The notes: generated by a model from the sequence alone, not told the origin. Shown: positions 25,531 to 34,239, counted from the stretch's first letter. The stretch: DNA of 64,000 bases from Solidesulfovibrio fructosivorans JJ] (GCF_000179555.1 NZ_AECZ01000018.1:30542-94541), one strand, 5' to 3'. Made by a program: numbers and translations.

Positions 25531-25561
25531 TTGACAAAAAGAGCCTAATGTCCACTATACA
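25531..25561 (+). promoter_or_regulatory. Candidate promoter of the emrAB-type pair, 19-nt spacer
   Basis: TTGACA (25531-25536), a 19-nt spacer, TATACA (25556-25561). Both hexamers are near-consensus while the spacing is too long for sigma-70 alone; this geometry is typical of MerR-type activated promoters. A GTCTCC..GGAGAC stem follows at 25566-25585. Consensus reading only. Confidence 0.5.
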
Positions 25562-25650
25562 CCCTGTCTCCTGTCCTTTGGAGACTGGGAAGGGCCGTCC
25601 CCACGTCATACTTCCCAAGGACGCACAACCGGCCCGGAGCCTTTACCATT

Positions 25651-26757
25651 ATGTCCGCATCGCCTTCCGGCCAGGAGGACGCCGCCGCGCGTCCCGATAT
25701 GGCCGTCTCTGAACCGTCCGCGCCCGCCGGCCGCCCCCGCAAGAGGCGCCCGCGCCTTGTCGTGCTCATCGTCTTTCTCCTGTGCTGCGGCGTGGGGGGA
25801 GCGCTCTATTGGCGTCATGCCCGCCACTTCGAATCCACGGACGACGCCTTCGTCGCCGGCCATGTGACCAGCGTCGCGCCCCGCGTGCCCGGCCGGGTCA
25901 AAGAGGTGCTCGTCACCGACAACCAGCAGGTGCGCCAGGGCGACGTGCTGTTGCGCATCGATCCGGTCAATTACCAGACGCGCCTGGAAGCCGCCCAGGC
26001 GGCCCTGGACACGGCCAAACGCAACCTGGAGGAAGCGGTTTCCCAGGAAGGCGCCGCCTTGGCCACGGCCGATGCGGCCGAGGCCCAGGTGGCCTCGGCC
26101 AAGGCCACGGCCGACAATGCGGTCAAGGAACGCGTCCGCTACGACAAGCTGCTTAGCGAGCGCGTGGTGTCCCAGGAGTCCAAGGACAATGCCGACACCA
26201 CGGCCCGCACCGCCGTGGCCGCCCTGGATGTCGCCCGCAAAAAGCACATAGCCGACGTGGCCCAGGTCGCCCTGGCCGCCGCCGCCATCGAGACGGCCCG
26301 CTCCAAGGTGAACGAGGCCCAGGCCGATCGGGATCAGGCCGACCTTGATCTGACCCACACCGTGGTGCACGCCCGGGTTTCCGGCCGCGTGACCAACAAG
26401 GCCGTGGAGCCCGGGGATTACCTGCAGGCCGGCCAGGCCGTCATGAGCCTGGTCCAGCCCGACGTCTGGGTGGTGGCCAATTTCAAGGAAACGCAACTCA
26501 CCCACATGCGGCCGGGCCAGCCGGTGTCGATGGTCGTGGACGCCTTTCCCGACAAGGAACTGCGGGGACGCGTGGACAGCATCCAGCGCGGCACCGGCGC
26601 GGCGTTCAGTCTTTTGCCCCCGGAAAACGCCACCGGCAACTACGTCAAGGTGGTGCAGCGCGTGCCCGTCAAGATCGTCTTTGACGGCATACGCCCCGAA
26701 ACCCTGTCCCGCCTCGCGCCGGGCATGTCCGTCGAACCCACGGTGCGCGTGCGCTAA
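25651..26757 (+). CDS. HlyD/EmrA-family membrane fusion protein
   Basis: Periplasmic adaptor of a tripartite efflux system. 368 residues: cytoplasmic Pro/Arg-rich start, TM at about 35-57 (LVVLIVFLLCCGVGGALY), half-lipoyl motif FESTDDAFVAGHVTSVAPRVPGRVKEV, a long Ala-rich alpha-hairpin coiled coil (about 110-215), second lipoyl half DLDLTHTVVHARVSGRV, and the beta-barrel with VVANFKETQL and GQPVSMVVDAFP (all EmrA-type). Next gene is an EmrB-type transporter 13 nt downstream. Confidence 0.93.
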   Translation: MSASPSGQEDAAARPDMAVSEPSAPAGRPRKRRPRLVVLIVFLLCCGVGGALYWRHARHFESTDDAFVAGHVTSVAPRVPGRVKEVLVTDNQQVRQGDVLLRIDPVNYQTRLEAAQAALDTAKRNLEEAVSQEGAALATADAAEAQVASAKATADNAVKERVRYDKLLSERVVSQESKDNADTTARTAVAALDVARKKHIADVAQVALAAAAIETARSKVNEAQADRDQADLDLTHTVVHARVSGRVTNKAVEPGDYLQAGQAVMSLVQPDVWVVANFKETQLTHMRPGQPVSMVVDAFPDKELRGRVDSIQRGTGAAFSLLPPENATGNYVKVVQRVPVKIVFDGIRPETLSRLAPGMSVEPTVRVR

Positions 26758-26770
26758 GGCAGGGCCCAAT

Positions 26771-28354
26771 ATGGCTGCATCTTCCGCGCCGGCCGCCCCC
26801 TGGACGCCGCTTGCCAATCCCTGGCTGATCGCCGCGGCGGTCATGCTGGCCACCTTCATGGAGGTCCTCGACACCTCCGTGGCCAACGTGGCCCTGCCCC
26901 ACATGGCCGGGAGCCTGGCCGCCACCCAGGACGAATCGACCTGGGTGCTGACGAGCTATCTCGTCAGCAACGCCATCGTGCTGCCCATGACCGGCTGGCT
27001 TGCCACCACCTTCGGCCGCAAGCGCTTCCTGCTCGTGTGCGTCACGGGCTTCACCCTGGCCTCGGCGGCCTGCGGCACGGCCCCGACCATGGCGCTGCTG
27101 GTGCTGGCCCGGGTGCTCCAGGGCGCGGCCGGCGGCGCGCTCCAGCCGTTGTCCCAGGCCATCCTCATGGAGAGCTTTCCGCCGCACAAGCGCGGCATGG
27201 CCATGGCCGTCTTCGGCATGGGCGTGGTGGTGGCCCCCATCATCGGGCCACTTTTAGGCGGCTGGATCACGGACAACATGTCCTGGCGCTGGATCTTTTT
27301 CATCAACCTGCCGGTGGGGATCGCCGCCCTGCTCATGTGCCAGACGTTCCTGGAGGACCCGCCGTATCTGCTGGAGGCCAAGTCCCGCCGGGCCGGCAAG
27401 ATCGATTACGTGGGCTTCCTTTTCATGGTGGCCTGGCTGTCCACGCTCCAGATCGTGCTCGACCGGGGCCAGGAGGTGGACTGGTTCGCCGCCGTGTGGA
27501 TCCGCTGGTTTTCCGGGGTGAGCCTCGCCTCCATGCTGGCTTTCATCTGGTGGGAGCTGCGCACCGCCCATCCGCTGGTCGACCTGCGCGTGCTGCGCGA
27601 CCGCGATTTCGCCGCCTGCACCGCCATGATCGCCGTGGTCGGCGTGGTGCTCTACAGCGCCATCACCCTGCTGCCGCTTTTCATGCAAAACCTCATGGGC
27701 TACTCCGCCTTCGACAGCGGCATGGCCCTCAGTCCCCGGGGCATCGGGGCCATCATCGCCATGATCTTCGTGGGCCGGATCATCGGCAAGGTGGACAACC
27801 GGGTGCTCATCGGCGGCGGCTTCGTGCTCATGGCCTATTCGTCGTACCGGTTCGCGGAGATCAACCTCGACATCTCGATCGCGGCCATCATCTGGCCGAG
27901 CGTGCTGCTCGGGCTGTCCATGGCCTTGGTCTTCGTGCCCCTGACCACCCAGGCCATGTCCAACCTGGCCAACGAACAGATGGGCAACGCGGCCGGCATC
28001 TTCAACCTCATGCGCAATATCGGGGGCAGCGTCGGCATCGCGGCGCTGATCGCCGTGGTGGACCGGGGAGCCCAGGCGCACCAGATGCTTCTTGGCGGCC
28101 ATCTCCGGGCCGACAGCCCGCGCTTCCAGGCCTACCTGCAAGCCTTGCAGACCTACCTCGCGCGCCACGCCGACGCGGTGACGGCCAAGCTCAAGGCCAT
28201 GGGCCTCGCCTACGACCTGCTCGTGCAACAGGCCACCCTGCTCGCCTACATGGACAGCTTCCGGGTGATGGCCTACCTGTGCCTGCTGTGCATTCCGGGA
28301 GTGCTGCTCCTGCGCCGCTCGCGCAAAGGCGCCAAGCCGGTCATGGGGCATTGA
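26771..28354 (+). CDS. EmrB/QacA-family MFS exporter (DHA2, 14 TM)
   Basis: 527 residues; partner of the fusion protein upstream. MLATFMEVLDTSVANVALPHMAG carries the family motif D1 (LDTSVANVALP); SNAIVLPMTGWLATTFGRKRFLL is motif A; GAAGGALQPLSQAILMESFPP and APIIGPLLGGWITDNMSWRWIFF are motif C. Central loops and a long last extracellular loop (HLRADSPRFQAYLQ) match EmrB. ATG 26771 is the sensible start. No outer-membrane channel gene is nearby; one elsewhere is expected. Substrate unknown. Confidence 0.93.
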   Translation: MAASSAPAAPWTPLANPWLIAAAVMLATFMEVLDTSVANVALPHMAGSLAATQDESTWVLTSYLVSNAIVLPMTGWLATTFGRKRFLLVCVTGFTLASAACGTAPTMALLVLARVLQGAAGGALQPLSQAILMESFPPHKRGMAMAVFGMGVVVAPIIGPLLGGWITDNMSWRWIFFINLPVGIAALLMCQTFLEDPPYLLEAKSRRAGKIDYVGFLFMVAWLSTLQIVLDRGQEVDWFAAVWIRWFSGVSLASMLAFIWWELRTAHPLVDLRVLRDRDFAACTAMIAVVGVVLYSAITLLPLFMQNLMGYSAFDSGMALSPRGIGAIIAMIFVGRIIGKVDNRVLIGGGFVLMAYSSYRFAEINLDISIAAIIWPSVLLGLSMALVFVPLTTQAMSNLANEQMGNAAGIFNLMRNIGGSVGIAALIAVVDRGAQAHQMLLGGHLRADSPRFQAYLQALQTYLARHADAVTAKLKAMGLAYDLLVQQATLLAYMDSFRVMAYLCLLCIPGVLLLRRSRKGAKPVMGH

Positions 28355-28361
28355 AAGAGCC

Positions 28362-28524
28362 GGGGGGAAACTTTGTCTTACGAAAAGTTTCCCCCCAACC
28401 CCTCCTTCCAAAGACTTTTACCGGTTACGGTATACTTGCGCTACTCATCTGTAATTGTTGAAAGTTTTTTGGAGGGGAGAGCGCGAGAGGGGGACCTTTT
28501 TTTCAAAAAAGGTCCCCCTCTCGC
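28362..28524. repeat. Paired-hairpin element 1 between convergent genes
   Basis: Type-1 hairpin GGGGGGAAACTT / AAGTTTCCCCCC (28362-28396), then AAGACTTTTA, a GGTTAC..TGTAATTGTTG spacer, AAAGTTTTTTGGAGGGG, and a type-2 hairpin GCGAGAGGGGGACC-T6 / A6-GGTCCCCCTCTCGC (28483-28524). It separates the emrB-type gene (+) from the ligase (-). The same order and spacer recur at 46541-46703 (inverted) and 60050-60214. Probably a bidirectional terminator, although the T-run sits near the loop. Confidence 0.85.
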
Positions 28525-28550
28525 ATCTTCTTCTTTTCCCCTCTTCTCCT

Positions 28551-29846
28551 CTAATCTATCCCATTCCTGTCGTCGTGGACGCGCTTGGTCTTGCCGCAGC
28601 TGCGGGGCAGGCTGCCGGGGGCGAGGATTTCCACCCAGATGCGCACGAACAGGTGCTTGCGCAACGAGGTGGAGATGGCTTCGGACAGATTCTGGTCCAG
28701 GTCGCTCCCGGCCGAGGGTTTGCGCTCGACCTTGAGCACCATCTGGTCGCGGCCGTCGCGGCGGATGAGTCGGATCTGGAACTCGCTGTCCACGTCCTTG
28801 AAATCTTCCAGGACGCTGGCGATCTGGCCGGGGTAGATGTTGACCCCGCGAAAGACGAACATGTCGTCGGAACGGCCGAGAATGCGGTCGTGGCGCGGCA
28901 GGGACAGGCCGCAGGGACAGGGCTCGGGCAAAAGGCGCGTCAGGTCCCGGGTGCGGTAGCGAATCAGCGGCGCGGCCTCCTTGCAAAGGCTCGTCACCAC
29001 CATCTCGCCCACCTCGCCGGGAGCGACGGGCCGCAGGGTGTTGGGATCGAGCACTTCCAGGATGAACTTGTCGGCCCAGTAGTGGATGCCGTCGTGGGCG
29101 GAGCATTCGAGCCCAGCGCCCGGGCCGTACAGCTCGGTCATGCCGGTGATGTCGAAGCTCTCCTCGAGGCCCAGCCACTTTTCGAACCGGCGGCGCATCT
29201 TGTCGGTGTGCGTCTCGGCCCCGAAAATGACTTTCTTGAGCTTGAGCCGCTTTTTCATGTCGCGCTTTTGCACTTCCTCGGCCATGAGCAGGGCCATGGA
29301 AGCCGTGGAGCACAGGCAGGTCGTGCCCATGTCCTCGAGAAGCTGCAGATGGATTTCCATATTGCCCGGCCCGACCGGCAGGGCCATGGCCCCGAACCGC
29401 TCGCAGCCGAGCTGGAAGCCCGCGCCGGCCGTCCACAGGCCGTAGCCCACGGCGATCTGCACCCGGTCGAGGGTGGTCAGCCCGGCCAGCTCGTAGCAGC
29501 GGGCGAACATGTCCTTCCAGGTGTCGATGTCGCCCTGGGTGTAGGCCAGGATCTTGCGTTTGCCGGTGGTGCCGGAAGAGGCGTGGATGCGCACGACCTG
29601 CTCCTCGGGCACGCAGAGAAGCGGCAGGGGATAGCCCTGGCGCAGGTCCTCGACCGTGGTCACGGGCAGACTGGTCAGGTCGTCCAGGGTCAGTTCCCGG
29701 CCGGGCTCATAGCCGCCCCCGGAGAGCCGCTCCCGGTAGACGGGGCTGCCGTCGAAGGCGTGACGGCAGGTCCAGTTGAGGCCTTTGGTCTGGATATCGG
29801 TCAGGGCTTCGGGAGAAAGTTCGGGAATAAAGCGATAACGGCTCAT
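28551..29846 (-). CDS. Phenylacetate-CoA ligase-family AMP-forming enzyme
   Basis: Adenylate-forming ligase, 431 residues, PaaK type. VVRIHASSGTTGKRKILAYTQ is the ATP P-loop motif, FGAETHTDKMRRRFEKWLG and ITGMTELYGPG the A5-like region, RYRTRDLTRLLPEPCPCG with LPRHDRILGRSDDMFVFRGVNIYP the hinge and C-terminal lid typical of PaaK. Likely substrate is phenylacetate or another aryl acid such as indoleacetate from amino acid oxidation; not resolved by sequence. Start ATG 29846. The EamA transporter just upstream is probably in the same transcript. Confidence 0.9.
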   Translation of the reverse strand: MSRYRFIPELSPEALTDIQTKGLNWTCRHAFDGSPVYRERLSGGGYEPGRELTLDDLTSLPVTTVEDLRQGYPLPLLCVPEEQVVRIHASSGTTGKRKILAYTQGDIDTWKDMFARCYELAGLTTLDRVQIAVGYGLWTAGAGFQLGCERFGAMALPVGPGNMEIHLQLLEDMGTTCLCSTASMALLMAEEVQKRDMKKRLKLKKVIFGAETHTDKMRRRFEKWLGLEESFDITGMTELYGPGAGLECSAHDGIHYWADKFILEVLDPNTLRPVAPGEVGEMVVTSLCKEAAPLIRYRTRDLTRLLPEPCPCGLSLPRHDRILGRSDDMFVFRGVNIYPGQIASVLEDFKDVDSEFQIRLIRRDGRDQMVLKVERKPSAGSDLDQNLSEAISTSLRKHLFVRIWVEILAPGSLPRSCGKTKRVHDDRNGID

Positions 29847-29881
29847 GCGGGGGCTCCAGAAAACAAGATCGGTCGGCCCTA

Positions 29882-30748
29882 TTATCCGAAAACCGCAATA
29901 AAGAAAACGCCCGCGACCATCAAAAGAGCGCCCGGCAGACGATGGGCCAGATCGGGTTCGCGCAGGACAAACGCGCCGAGGAGCACGCCAAAAACGATGC
30001 TCAAGCGCTTGACCGCGATGACGTAGGACACCTGGGTGAGCGGCAGGGCCTGCATCTGACAAAAAAGTCCCACCGCCTCGAGGAACCCAGCTGTCAAAAG
30101 CGCCCACGGCGCGCGGGCGAGCTGGCGGCGGATATGCGGCACCCCGGCGGCGACGCCCGGGAAAAGGGCCAACGCCGTGGCCGTATAGACCGCCGCGCCC
30201 CAGACCGGCGGCGAGGAAGCGGTGAGCCCCAGCTTGTCCACATTGGCCCCCACACTCCAGATGAGCGCCACCAGAAGCATCAGCCGGGAGCCCTTGTTGA
30301 CGAGAAGCGCCCGCACCGGCCCGAGCAGACCGTGACGGCTCTCGCGCAAATTAAGGACATACGCGCCAGAGACCACGAGCAGGATGCCGCCCACGCCGGC
30401 CGGCTCGGGAAATTCGCCCACGGTCACGGGCGAGGTGAAAAGGAGAAACAGCGGCGTGAAGGCCAGCATGGGGAGCGTCAGGGACAGATCGCCCGCGGCC
30501 AGGGCCCGGCCGTAGAGCCAGTAGGTCACGCCGCCAAGCGTCCCGCCGACAAGCAGCAGCGGCCAGAAGCTGTCGCCGATGACCGGCCCGGGGGATGCGG
30601 CGGCGAACGACCACAAAAAGACCGATGCCGCCACGCAATAGGCGAACATGACCAGGGCGGGGTCGATGCCGCCGAGCGCCCGCTTGAGAAAGGTGTCCTT
30701 GACCGCCTGGGTCAGGGCCGTGACGCAGGCCAGGAAAAACCAGATCAT
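29882..30748 (-). CDS. EamA/DMT-family transporter
   Basis: 288 residues with about ten hydrophobic segments and two EamA repeats, e.g. WFFLACVTALTQAVKDTFLKRAL at the start and VSYVIAVKRLSIVFGVLLGAFVLREPD near the end (the usual KR-x-S-x-x-x-x-x-L-G-x-x-x-L-x-E pattern). Probably exports or imports a small metabolite. 35 nt upstream of the ligase gene on the same strand, so an aromatic acid substrate is possible but unproved. Confidence 0.88.
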   Translation of the reverse strand: MIWFFLACVTALTQAVKDTFLKRALGGIDPALVMFAYCVAASVFLWSFAAASPGPVIGDSFWPLLLVGGTLGGVTYWLYGRALAAGDLSLTLPMLAFTPLFLLFTSPVTVGEFPEPAGVGGILLVVSGAYVLNLRESRHGLLGPVRALLVNKGSRLMLLVALIWSVGANVDKLGLTASSPPVWGAAVYTATALALFPGVAAGVPHIRRQLARAPWALLTAGFLEAVGLFCQMQALPLTQVSYVIAVKRLSIVFGVLLGAFVLREPDLAHRLPGALLMVAGVFFIAVFG

Positions 30749-30917
30749 GGGCCGCCGTTTCCGTTTCGTGTCGGCCGGGTTGGCCGCCGCCGGACCTTAC
30801 AGTCCCAGGCGTACGGCGGCAAGCGGCCCCTCGCCGGGACGTGACGCGCGCCGCCGGGCCGTGCTACGTCTCCCCGGCCCGGGCGTCGCTATCGGGACAT
30901 CGCAGCAAGGAGCGCGC

Positions 30918-31403
30918 ATGGAACTCGGTCACGTCTTCCCCATGGCCGCAGGCGCCGTCAAGACGGGGTGGCTGACGGCCCTTTTCGGGGGCATGCTGGT
31001 GTTGTGGGTGGGCCTGTTTTTCTTCCTGACCTACATGATAAACGGCGCGGCCCGGGCGGAAATAGCCCTTCGCGGCGACAAGCTGGTGGTGCGCGGCGGA
31101 CTCTACGGCCGCGACATCCCGCTTGCCGCCGTAAACGCCGGGGAGGCCAAGCGGGTGGACCTCGGCCGGAAGGGTCCCAAAAGCCTCAAATGGCGCCGCA
31201 ACGGCGTGGGCCTGCCCGGTCTTTCGGCCGGCTGGTTCCGCCTGGACGACGGCGAAAATGCGCTGGTCTTCGTCACGGACAAGGCCCGGGCCGTCTACGT
31301 GCCCACGACCCTCGGCTACGGCGTGGTGGTGAGCCCCGGCGATCCCGATCGGTTTCTGGAGGAGCTGCGCCGGGCGGCCGCTCCTGGCGTGGCCGCGCCG
31401 TAG
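30918..31403 (+). CDS. Membrane-anchored bacterial PH-domain protein
   Basis: 161 residues. One TM near residues 22-44 (LFGGMLVLWVGLFFFLTYM) followed by a beta-rich part starting AEIALRGDKLVVRGGLYGRDIPLAAV and ending VVVSPGDPDRFLEELRRA, the shape of bacterial PH (YdbS/YdbT-like) domains. ATG 30918 has AAGGAG. Divergent from the EamA gene. Function unknown. Confidence 0.72.
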   Translation: MELGHVFPMAAGAVKTGWLTALFGGMLVLWVGLFFFLTYMINGAARAEIALRGDKLVVRGGLYGRDIPLAAVNAGEAKRVDLGRKGPKSLKWRRNGVGLPGLSAGWFRLDDGENALVFVTDKARAVYVPTTLGYGVVVSPGDPDRFLEELRRAAAPGVAAP

Positions 31404-31525
31404 ATTTTCATGACACGCGCCGGCGGCGCAGCCCGGCCGACGACAAACGGCCGGAACCTTTCGGTCCCGGCCGCCGTCGTGGGGTTTGAGGGTTGTGGAG
31501 GTTTTGTGGGATGCGCTCTATGGAC

Positions 31526-31556
31526 AGCCCCGGGGACAGTCGGGGCTTCCTTTTTT
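31526..31556 (+). terminator. Intrinsic terminator after the PH-domain gene
   Basis: AGCCCCG (31526-31532), loop of eight, CGGGGCT (31541-31547), TCC and six T (31551-31556). The rest of 31404-31680 has a GGCCGG-type stem at about 31454-31478 and no gene. Confidence 0.75.
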
Positions 31557-31680
31557 CGGGCCGCCCGCCGAGCCAAAGCCGGCGGCGATCGCCTCCGTCT
31601 GTCGGGATATCCCGGTCGACGTGGGTTCATCTCTAATCAAGTTGAAAATAATAATCAAGATCAAAATCATCACGACACCC

Positions 31681-31718
31681 AAAAAAAACCGCGACGCCGG
31701 AACGACCCGACGCCGCGG
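31681..31718 (-). terminator. Intrinsic terminator of the DUF4198 operon
   Basis: Minus strand: CCGCGGCGTCGG pairs with CCGGCGTCGCGG (12 bp, two wobbles) and is followed by eight T (31688-31681). Confidence 0.75.
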
Positions 31719-31742
31719 CAATCAAGAGGGGGCGGGAGAAAA

Positions 31743-32240
31743 TCAGGTTCGAACAGCCCCTTTCCGGCCGGCCCGGCGACGCAGCAGCGCCGCGACGAGG
31801 GCCACATTGCCCAGCACACTGAGGCCCAGGGCAATTTCCCGCCAACCGGGACCGATCGCCCCGCTCCCAGCCTGGACTACCGGCGGCGCGGGCTTGGCGG
31901 ACGCGGCCTGCGCCGCAACCGTGACCATATGCACGGCCCGGTGCCCCTGGCCATCGGAAGCGGCCACGCTCCAGACCCCAGGCCCGGACGGGACAAAGGC
32001 GAAGCGACCCCGGGCATCGGCATGGGCGCTTTGATAAAGCGTCCCCTCCTTTCCCGGGGCCGTCACCTTGACCTGGGCGAAGGCCATGGGTTCCCCGTCG
32101 GCGTAGAGGAATTCCATGGCCCTGGCCGCGCCCGGGTCCATTTCCCGCGAGCCGACGCCGTGCGCGGAAACGATGACGGGGTGCCCGACCATCACCGCCC
32201 ACACGGCGACCGCCGCGAAAAGAGAACCGATCTTGCGCAT
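31743..32240 (-). CDS. Exported, C-terminally anchored protein, DUF4198-associated
   Basis: 165 residues. Signal peptide MRKIGSLFAAVAVWAVMVG..VSAHG, a periplasmic beta domain (about 30-115; AMEFLYADGEPMAFAQVKVT and GRFAFVPSGPGVWSVAASDG, resembling carboxypeptidase-regulatory/Ni-transport accessory folds), a Pro/Ala linker and one C-terminal TM (IALGLSVLGNVALVAALL) with RRRAGRK after it. Starts 2 nt after the DUF4198 stop. Similar small proteins accompany nickel or cobalt uptake genes (NikL/CbiN-like accessory role is an inference); no ABC or ECF transporter genes are present. Confidence 0.7.
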   Translation of the reverse strand: MRKIGSLFAAVAVWAVMVGHPVIVSAHGVGSREMDPGAARAMEFLYADGEPMAFAQVKVTAPGKEGTLYQSAHADARGRFAFVPSGPGVWSVAASDGQGHRAVHMVTVAAQAASAKPAPPVVQAGSGAIGPGWREIALGLSVLGNVALVAALLRRRAGRKGAVRT

Positions 32241-32242
32241 CG

Positions 32243-33010
32243 TTACCGCACGCAAAACGTCAGCGTGGAGCGCAAGGCTTCCCGGTCGATGGTCTTGTCC
32301 GCCGACGGGCCCTTCATCTCGGTGCGCACCATCCACAGCCCCGGATGCGTGATCCGCACCTTGGCCACGCCGTCATCGCCGGTTTCGGTGTAATAGGCGT
32401 AACTGTTGGGATTTTTTGTGAAACCATCATACGTCGCCAGCACCACGGCCGGCGTGGGCTTGCCGTCCAAAAGCACCTTCACGTCCATGTCCTGGCCGAC
32501 CTTCACCTTGGCCGGATCGGTCAGCGGCACAAGCTCCAGCTTCTGCCCGACCACGGCGTCGAAACCGGCGTCGCTGCCGCCGACAGACACAATGGCCTTG
32601 GCGAACTTTTCATAGCTGTTGCTCTTGGTCGCTCCGGGCAGATCCTTTTTCGTGCCCTTCTTCATGCCCTCGGGCGTCAGGCTCCAGACCTGCGGCAGCC
32701 GGTGCACCAAAATCAGCCCCGCCCCCGGCTTGGCGAACGTCGCCTGCCCGTTGAACACAAAGGTCTTCGCATCCGGGGTCAGCTTCACTTCCACAGGCTT
32801 GCCGTCGGTCACGGCAAACGCCTTGACGTCCGCCGGCGTCTCCAGCTCCTCGCTGACAATGAAGACATGGGCGGAATGCACGCCAAACGGCACGGCCTTG
32901 CCCACCGTCGCCGCGCACGTTCCCGGCTTGATGGCGATCTCGTGCGCCACCGCCGGACACGCCGCGCCCATTCCCAGCACCAACCCCAGGACCAACAGCA
33001 GCTTTCTCAC
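32243..33010 (-). CDS. DUF4198 periplasmic protein, probable metal handling
   Basis: 255 residues. Signal peptide (LLLVLGLVLGMGAACPAVAHE), mature chain starting HEIAIKPGT, two beta-sandwich parts with SAHVFIVSEELE, VGGSDAGFDAVVGQKLELVPLTDP and the C-terminal DGVAKVRITHPGLWMVRTEMKG. This is the DUF4198 pattern, common in nickel/iron uptake loci. GTG 33010 is used, with GAGGA upstream. Upstream is AT-rich promoter DNA. Confidence 0.85.
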   Translation of the reverse strand: MRKLLLVLGLVLGMGAACPAVAHEIAIKPGTCAATVGKAVPFGVHSAHVFIVSEELETPADVKAFAVTDGKPVEVKLTPDAKTFVFNGQATFAKPGAGLILVHRLPQVWSLTPEGMKKGTKKDLPGATKSNSYEKFAKAIVSVGGSDAGFDAVVGQKLELVPLTDPAKVKVGQDMDVKVLLDGKPTPAVVLATYDGFTKNPNSYAYYTETGDDGVAKVRITHPGLWMVRTEMKGPSADKTIDREALRSTLTFCVR

Positions 33011-33029
33011 GGCACAGAGATCCTCTTAT

Positions 33030-33095
33030 GTATGTAATTAAACTTCATTATCAATATTTGTTACTAATCTATTATTCGTGCTACCGTCAACCCCA
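33030..33095 (-). promoter_or_regulatory. AT-rich promoter of the DUF4198 operon with Fur-like half site
   Basis: Minus strand: TTGACG, 18 nt, TAGTAA, then TGATAATGAAGTTTAATTA (about 33033-33052). The first half TGATAAT matches the Fur 7-1-7 half site exactly; the second half is poor. Very AT-rich relative to the genome. Possible iron or nickel control; weak. Confidence 0.3.
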
Positions 33096-33162
33096 CAAGT
33101 TCCCTTTCCACCCCTTGGCCCCTCCCCGAAACACAGGTACCTATCCCGCCAAGAGGTGCACC

Positions 33163-33822
33163 ATGCCCGAGATTCCCGAAATCCAGCCCGTCACCGCCCC
33201 GGACGCCATCGAAGCGCGCTCGCTGGCCATCATCGACGCCGAAACCCCCGAACCGCGTCCCTTCGCCGGCCACCAGTGGACCATCGTGCGCCGGCTCATC
33301 CACACCACCGCCGACTTCGAAATGCTCGACCTCGTGCGCTTCTCCCCGGACGCCGTCCAGGCGGGACTCACCGCCCTGGCCGGCGGCGCGACCATCGTCA
33401 CCGACACCGAAATGGCCCGCTGCGCCATCCCGACCAGACGCCTCACCCCGCTTCACTGCTCCGTGCGCTGCCTGCTCAACGACCCGGCCGTCGTCGCCGC
33501 CGCCAAAGCCGCCAACGGCACCCGCGCCGCCGCCGCCATGGACGCCGCCCTCGATACCCTCCAAGGCCCCATCATTTTCGCCATCGGCAACGCCCCCACC
33601 GCTCTGCTGCGCCTCGTCAAACGCCTGGACGCCGGAGCCCCGGCCCCCAGCCTCGTCATCGGCATGCCCGTCGGCTTCGTCAACGCCGCCGAATCCAAAG
33701 CGCTGCTCATGACCCGCTCCGACGTGCCCTGGATCAGCATCTCCGGCCGCAAAGGCGGCTCGGCCCTGGCCGGCGCGACCGTCAACGCGCTGGCGATTCT
33801 GGCGGGAGAGAGGAAAGGCTAG
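33163..33822 (+). CDS. cbiC: Precorrin-8X / cobalt-precorrin-8 methylmutase
   Basis: Moves the C11 methyl to C12 to give hydrogenobyrinate/cobyrinate in corrin synthesis. 219 residues. I read RRLIHTTADFEMLDLVRFSP (the catalytic His of the family is in RLIHTTAD), TIVTDTEMARCAI, IFAIGNAPTALLRLV, IGMPVGFVNAAESK and WISISGRKGGSALAGATVNAL. ATG 33163 has AAGAGG. The rest of the corrin pathway is outside the window except the cbiR-cobU salvage pair near 58 kb. Confidence 0.95.
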   Translation: MPEIPEIQPVTAPDAIEARSLAIIDAETPEPRPFAGHQWTIVRRLIHTTADFEMLDLVRFSPDAVQAGLTALAGGATIVTDTEMARCAIPTRRLTPLHCSVRCLLNDPAVVAAAKAANGTRAAAAMDAALDTLQGPIIFAIGNAPTALLRLVKRLDAGAPAPSLVIGMPVGFVNAAESKALLMTRSDVPWISISGRKGGSALAGATVNALAILAGERKG

Positions 33823-33827
33823 GACTG

Positions 33828-33907
33828 GCGGGGCGCTGCCCCGGACCCCGGCAGAGGCTCCGCCTCTGCACTCCGCCGGAGGGCTTGATGCCCTCCGGAC
33901 CTCCCTT
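33828..33907 (+). repeat. Composite 1, left arm (family E, copy 3)
   Basis: Directly after cbiC: GCGGGGCGCTGCCCCGG, then GGCAGAGGCTCCGCCTCTGC and CCGGAGGGC-TTGAT-GCCCTCCGG hairpins. Almost the same 80 bp begin composite 2 at 47774. Confidence 0.85.
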
Positions 33908-33960
33908 TACCGGGTTGGGATGATGGGAGGTGATGGAGATGGACGGTGGGACGACGAATA

Positions 33961-34070
33961 TTTGTTGCCGCAATCGGCCCGGCGACACGAGGCGCTTCGC
34001 GCCTCGACGCCGGACGCGATTGCGGCAACAACCACGCCAGCGGCGAAGCGCCGCATTTTAAGAACAAGCA
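33961..34070. repeat. Composite 1, family B repeat copy 1
   Basis: Outer arms TTGTTGCCGCAATC and GATTGCGGCAACAA, inner GAGGCGC-TTCG-GCGCCTC hairpin, then a tail CGCCAGCGGCGAAGCGCCGC. A second copy is at 47899-47996. Confidence 0.9.
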
Positions 34071-34083
34071 ATATTTCTGAATG

Positions 34084-34182
34084 TCGCCCCTTTGGGGCGA
34101 CCGGCGTGGTGGAGGCGGAATTTGCTTGGGACGAGCTTGTCGCGCAGCGACATGCACCGTCCCGACAAATTCCGCCTCCATC
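34084..34182 (-). repeat. Composite 1, family C repeat copy 2 (inverted)
   Basis: Reverse complement of the repeat at 5768-5865: TCGCCCC..GGGGCGA hairpin first, then the GGCGGAATTTG / CAAATTCCGCC palindrome. Confidence 0.85.
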
Positions 34183-34239
34183 TTTACCCAACCGACTCCC
34201 CGACAACCAATGCCATTCCCGACAAGCCAGAGCCGAGAA

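Noticed and set aside
30648..30917. Upstream extension of the PH-domain gene
   Set aside because: The extended frame has no family similarity and is antisense to the EamA gene; ATG 30918 has AAGGAG.
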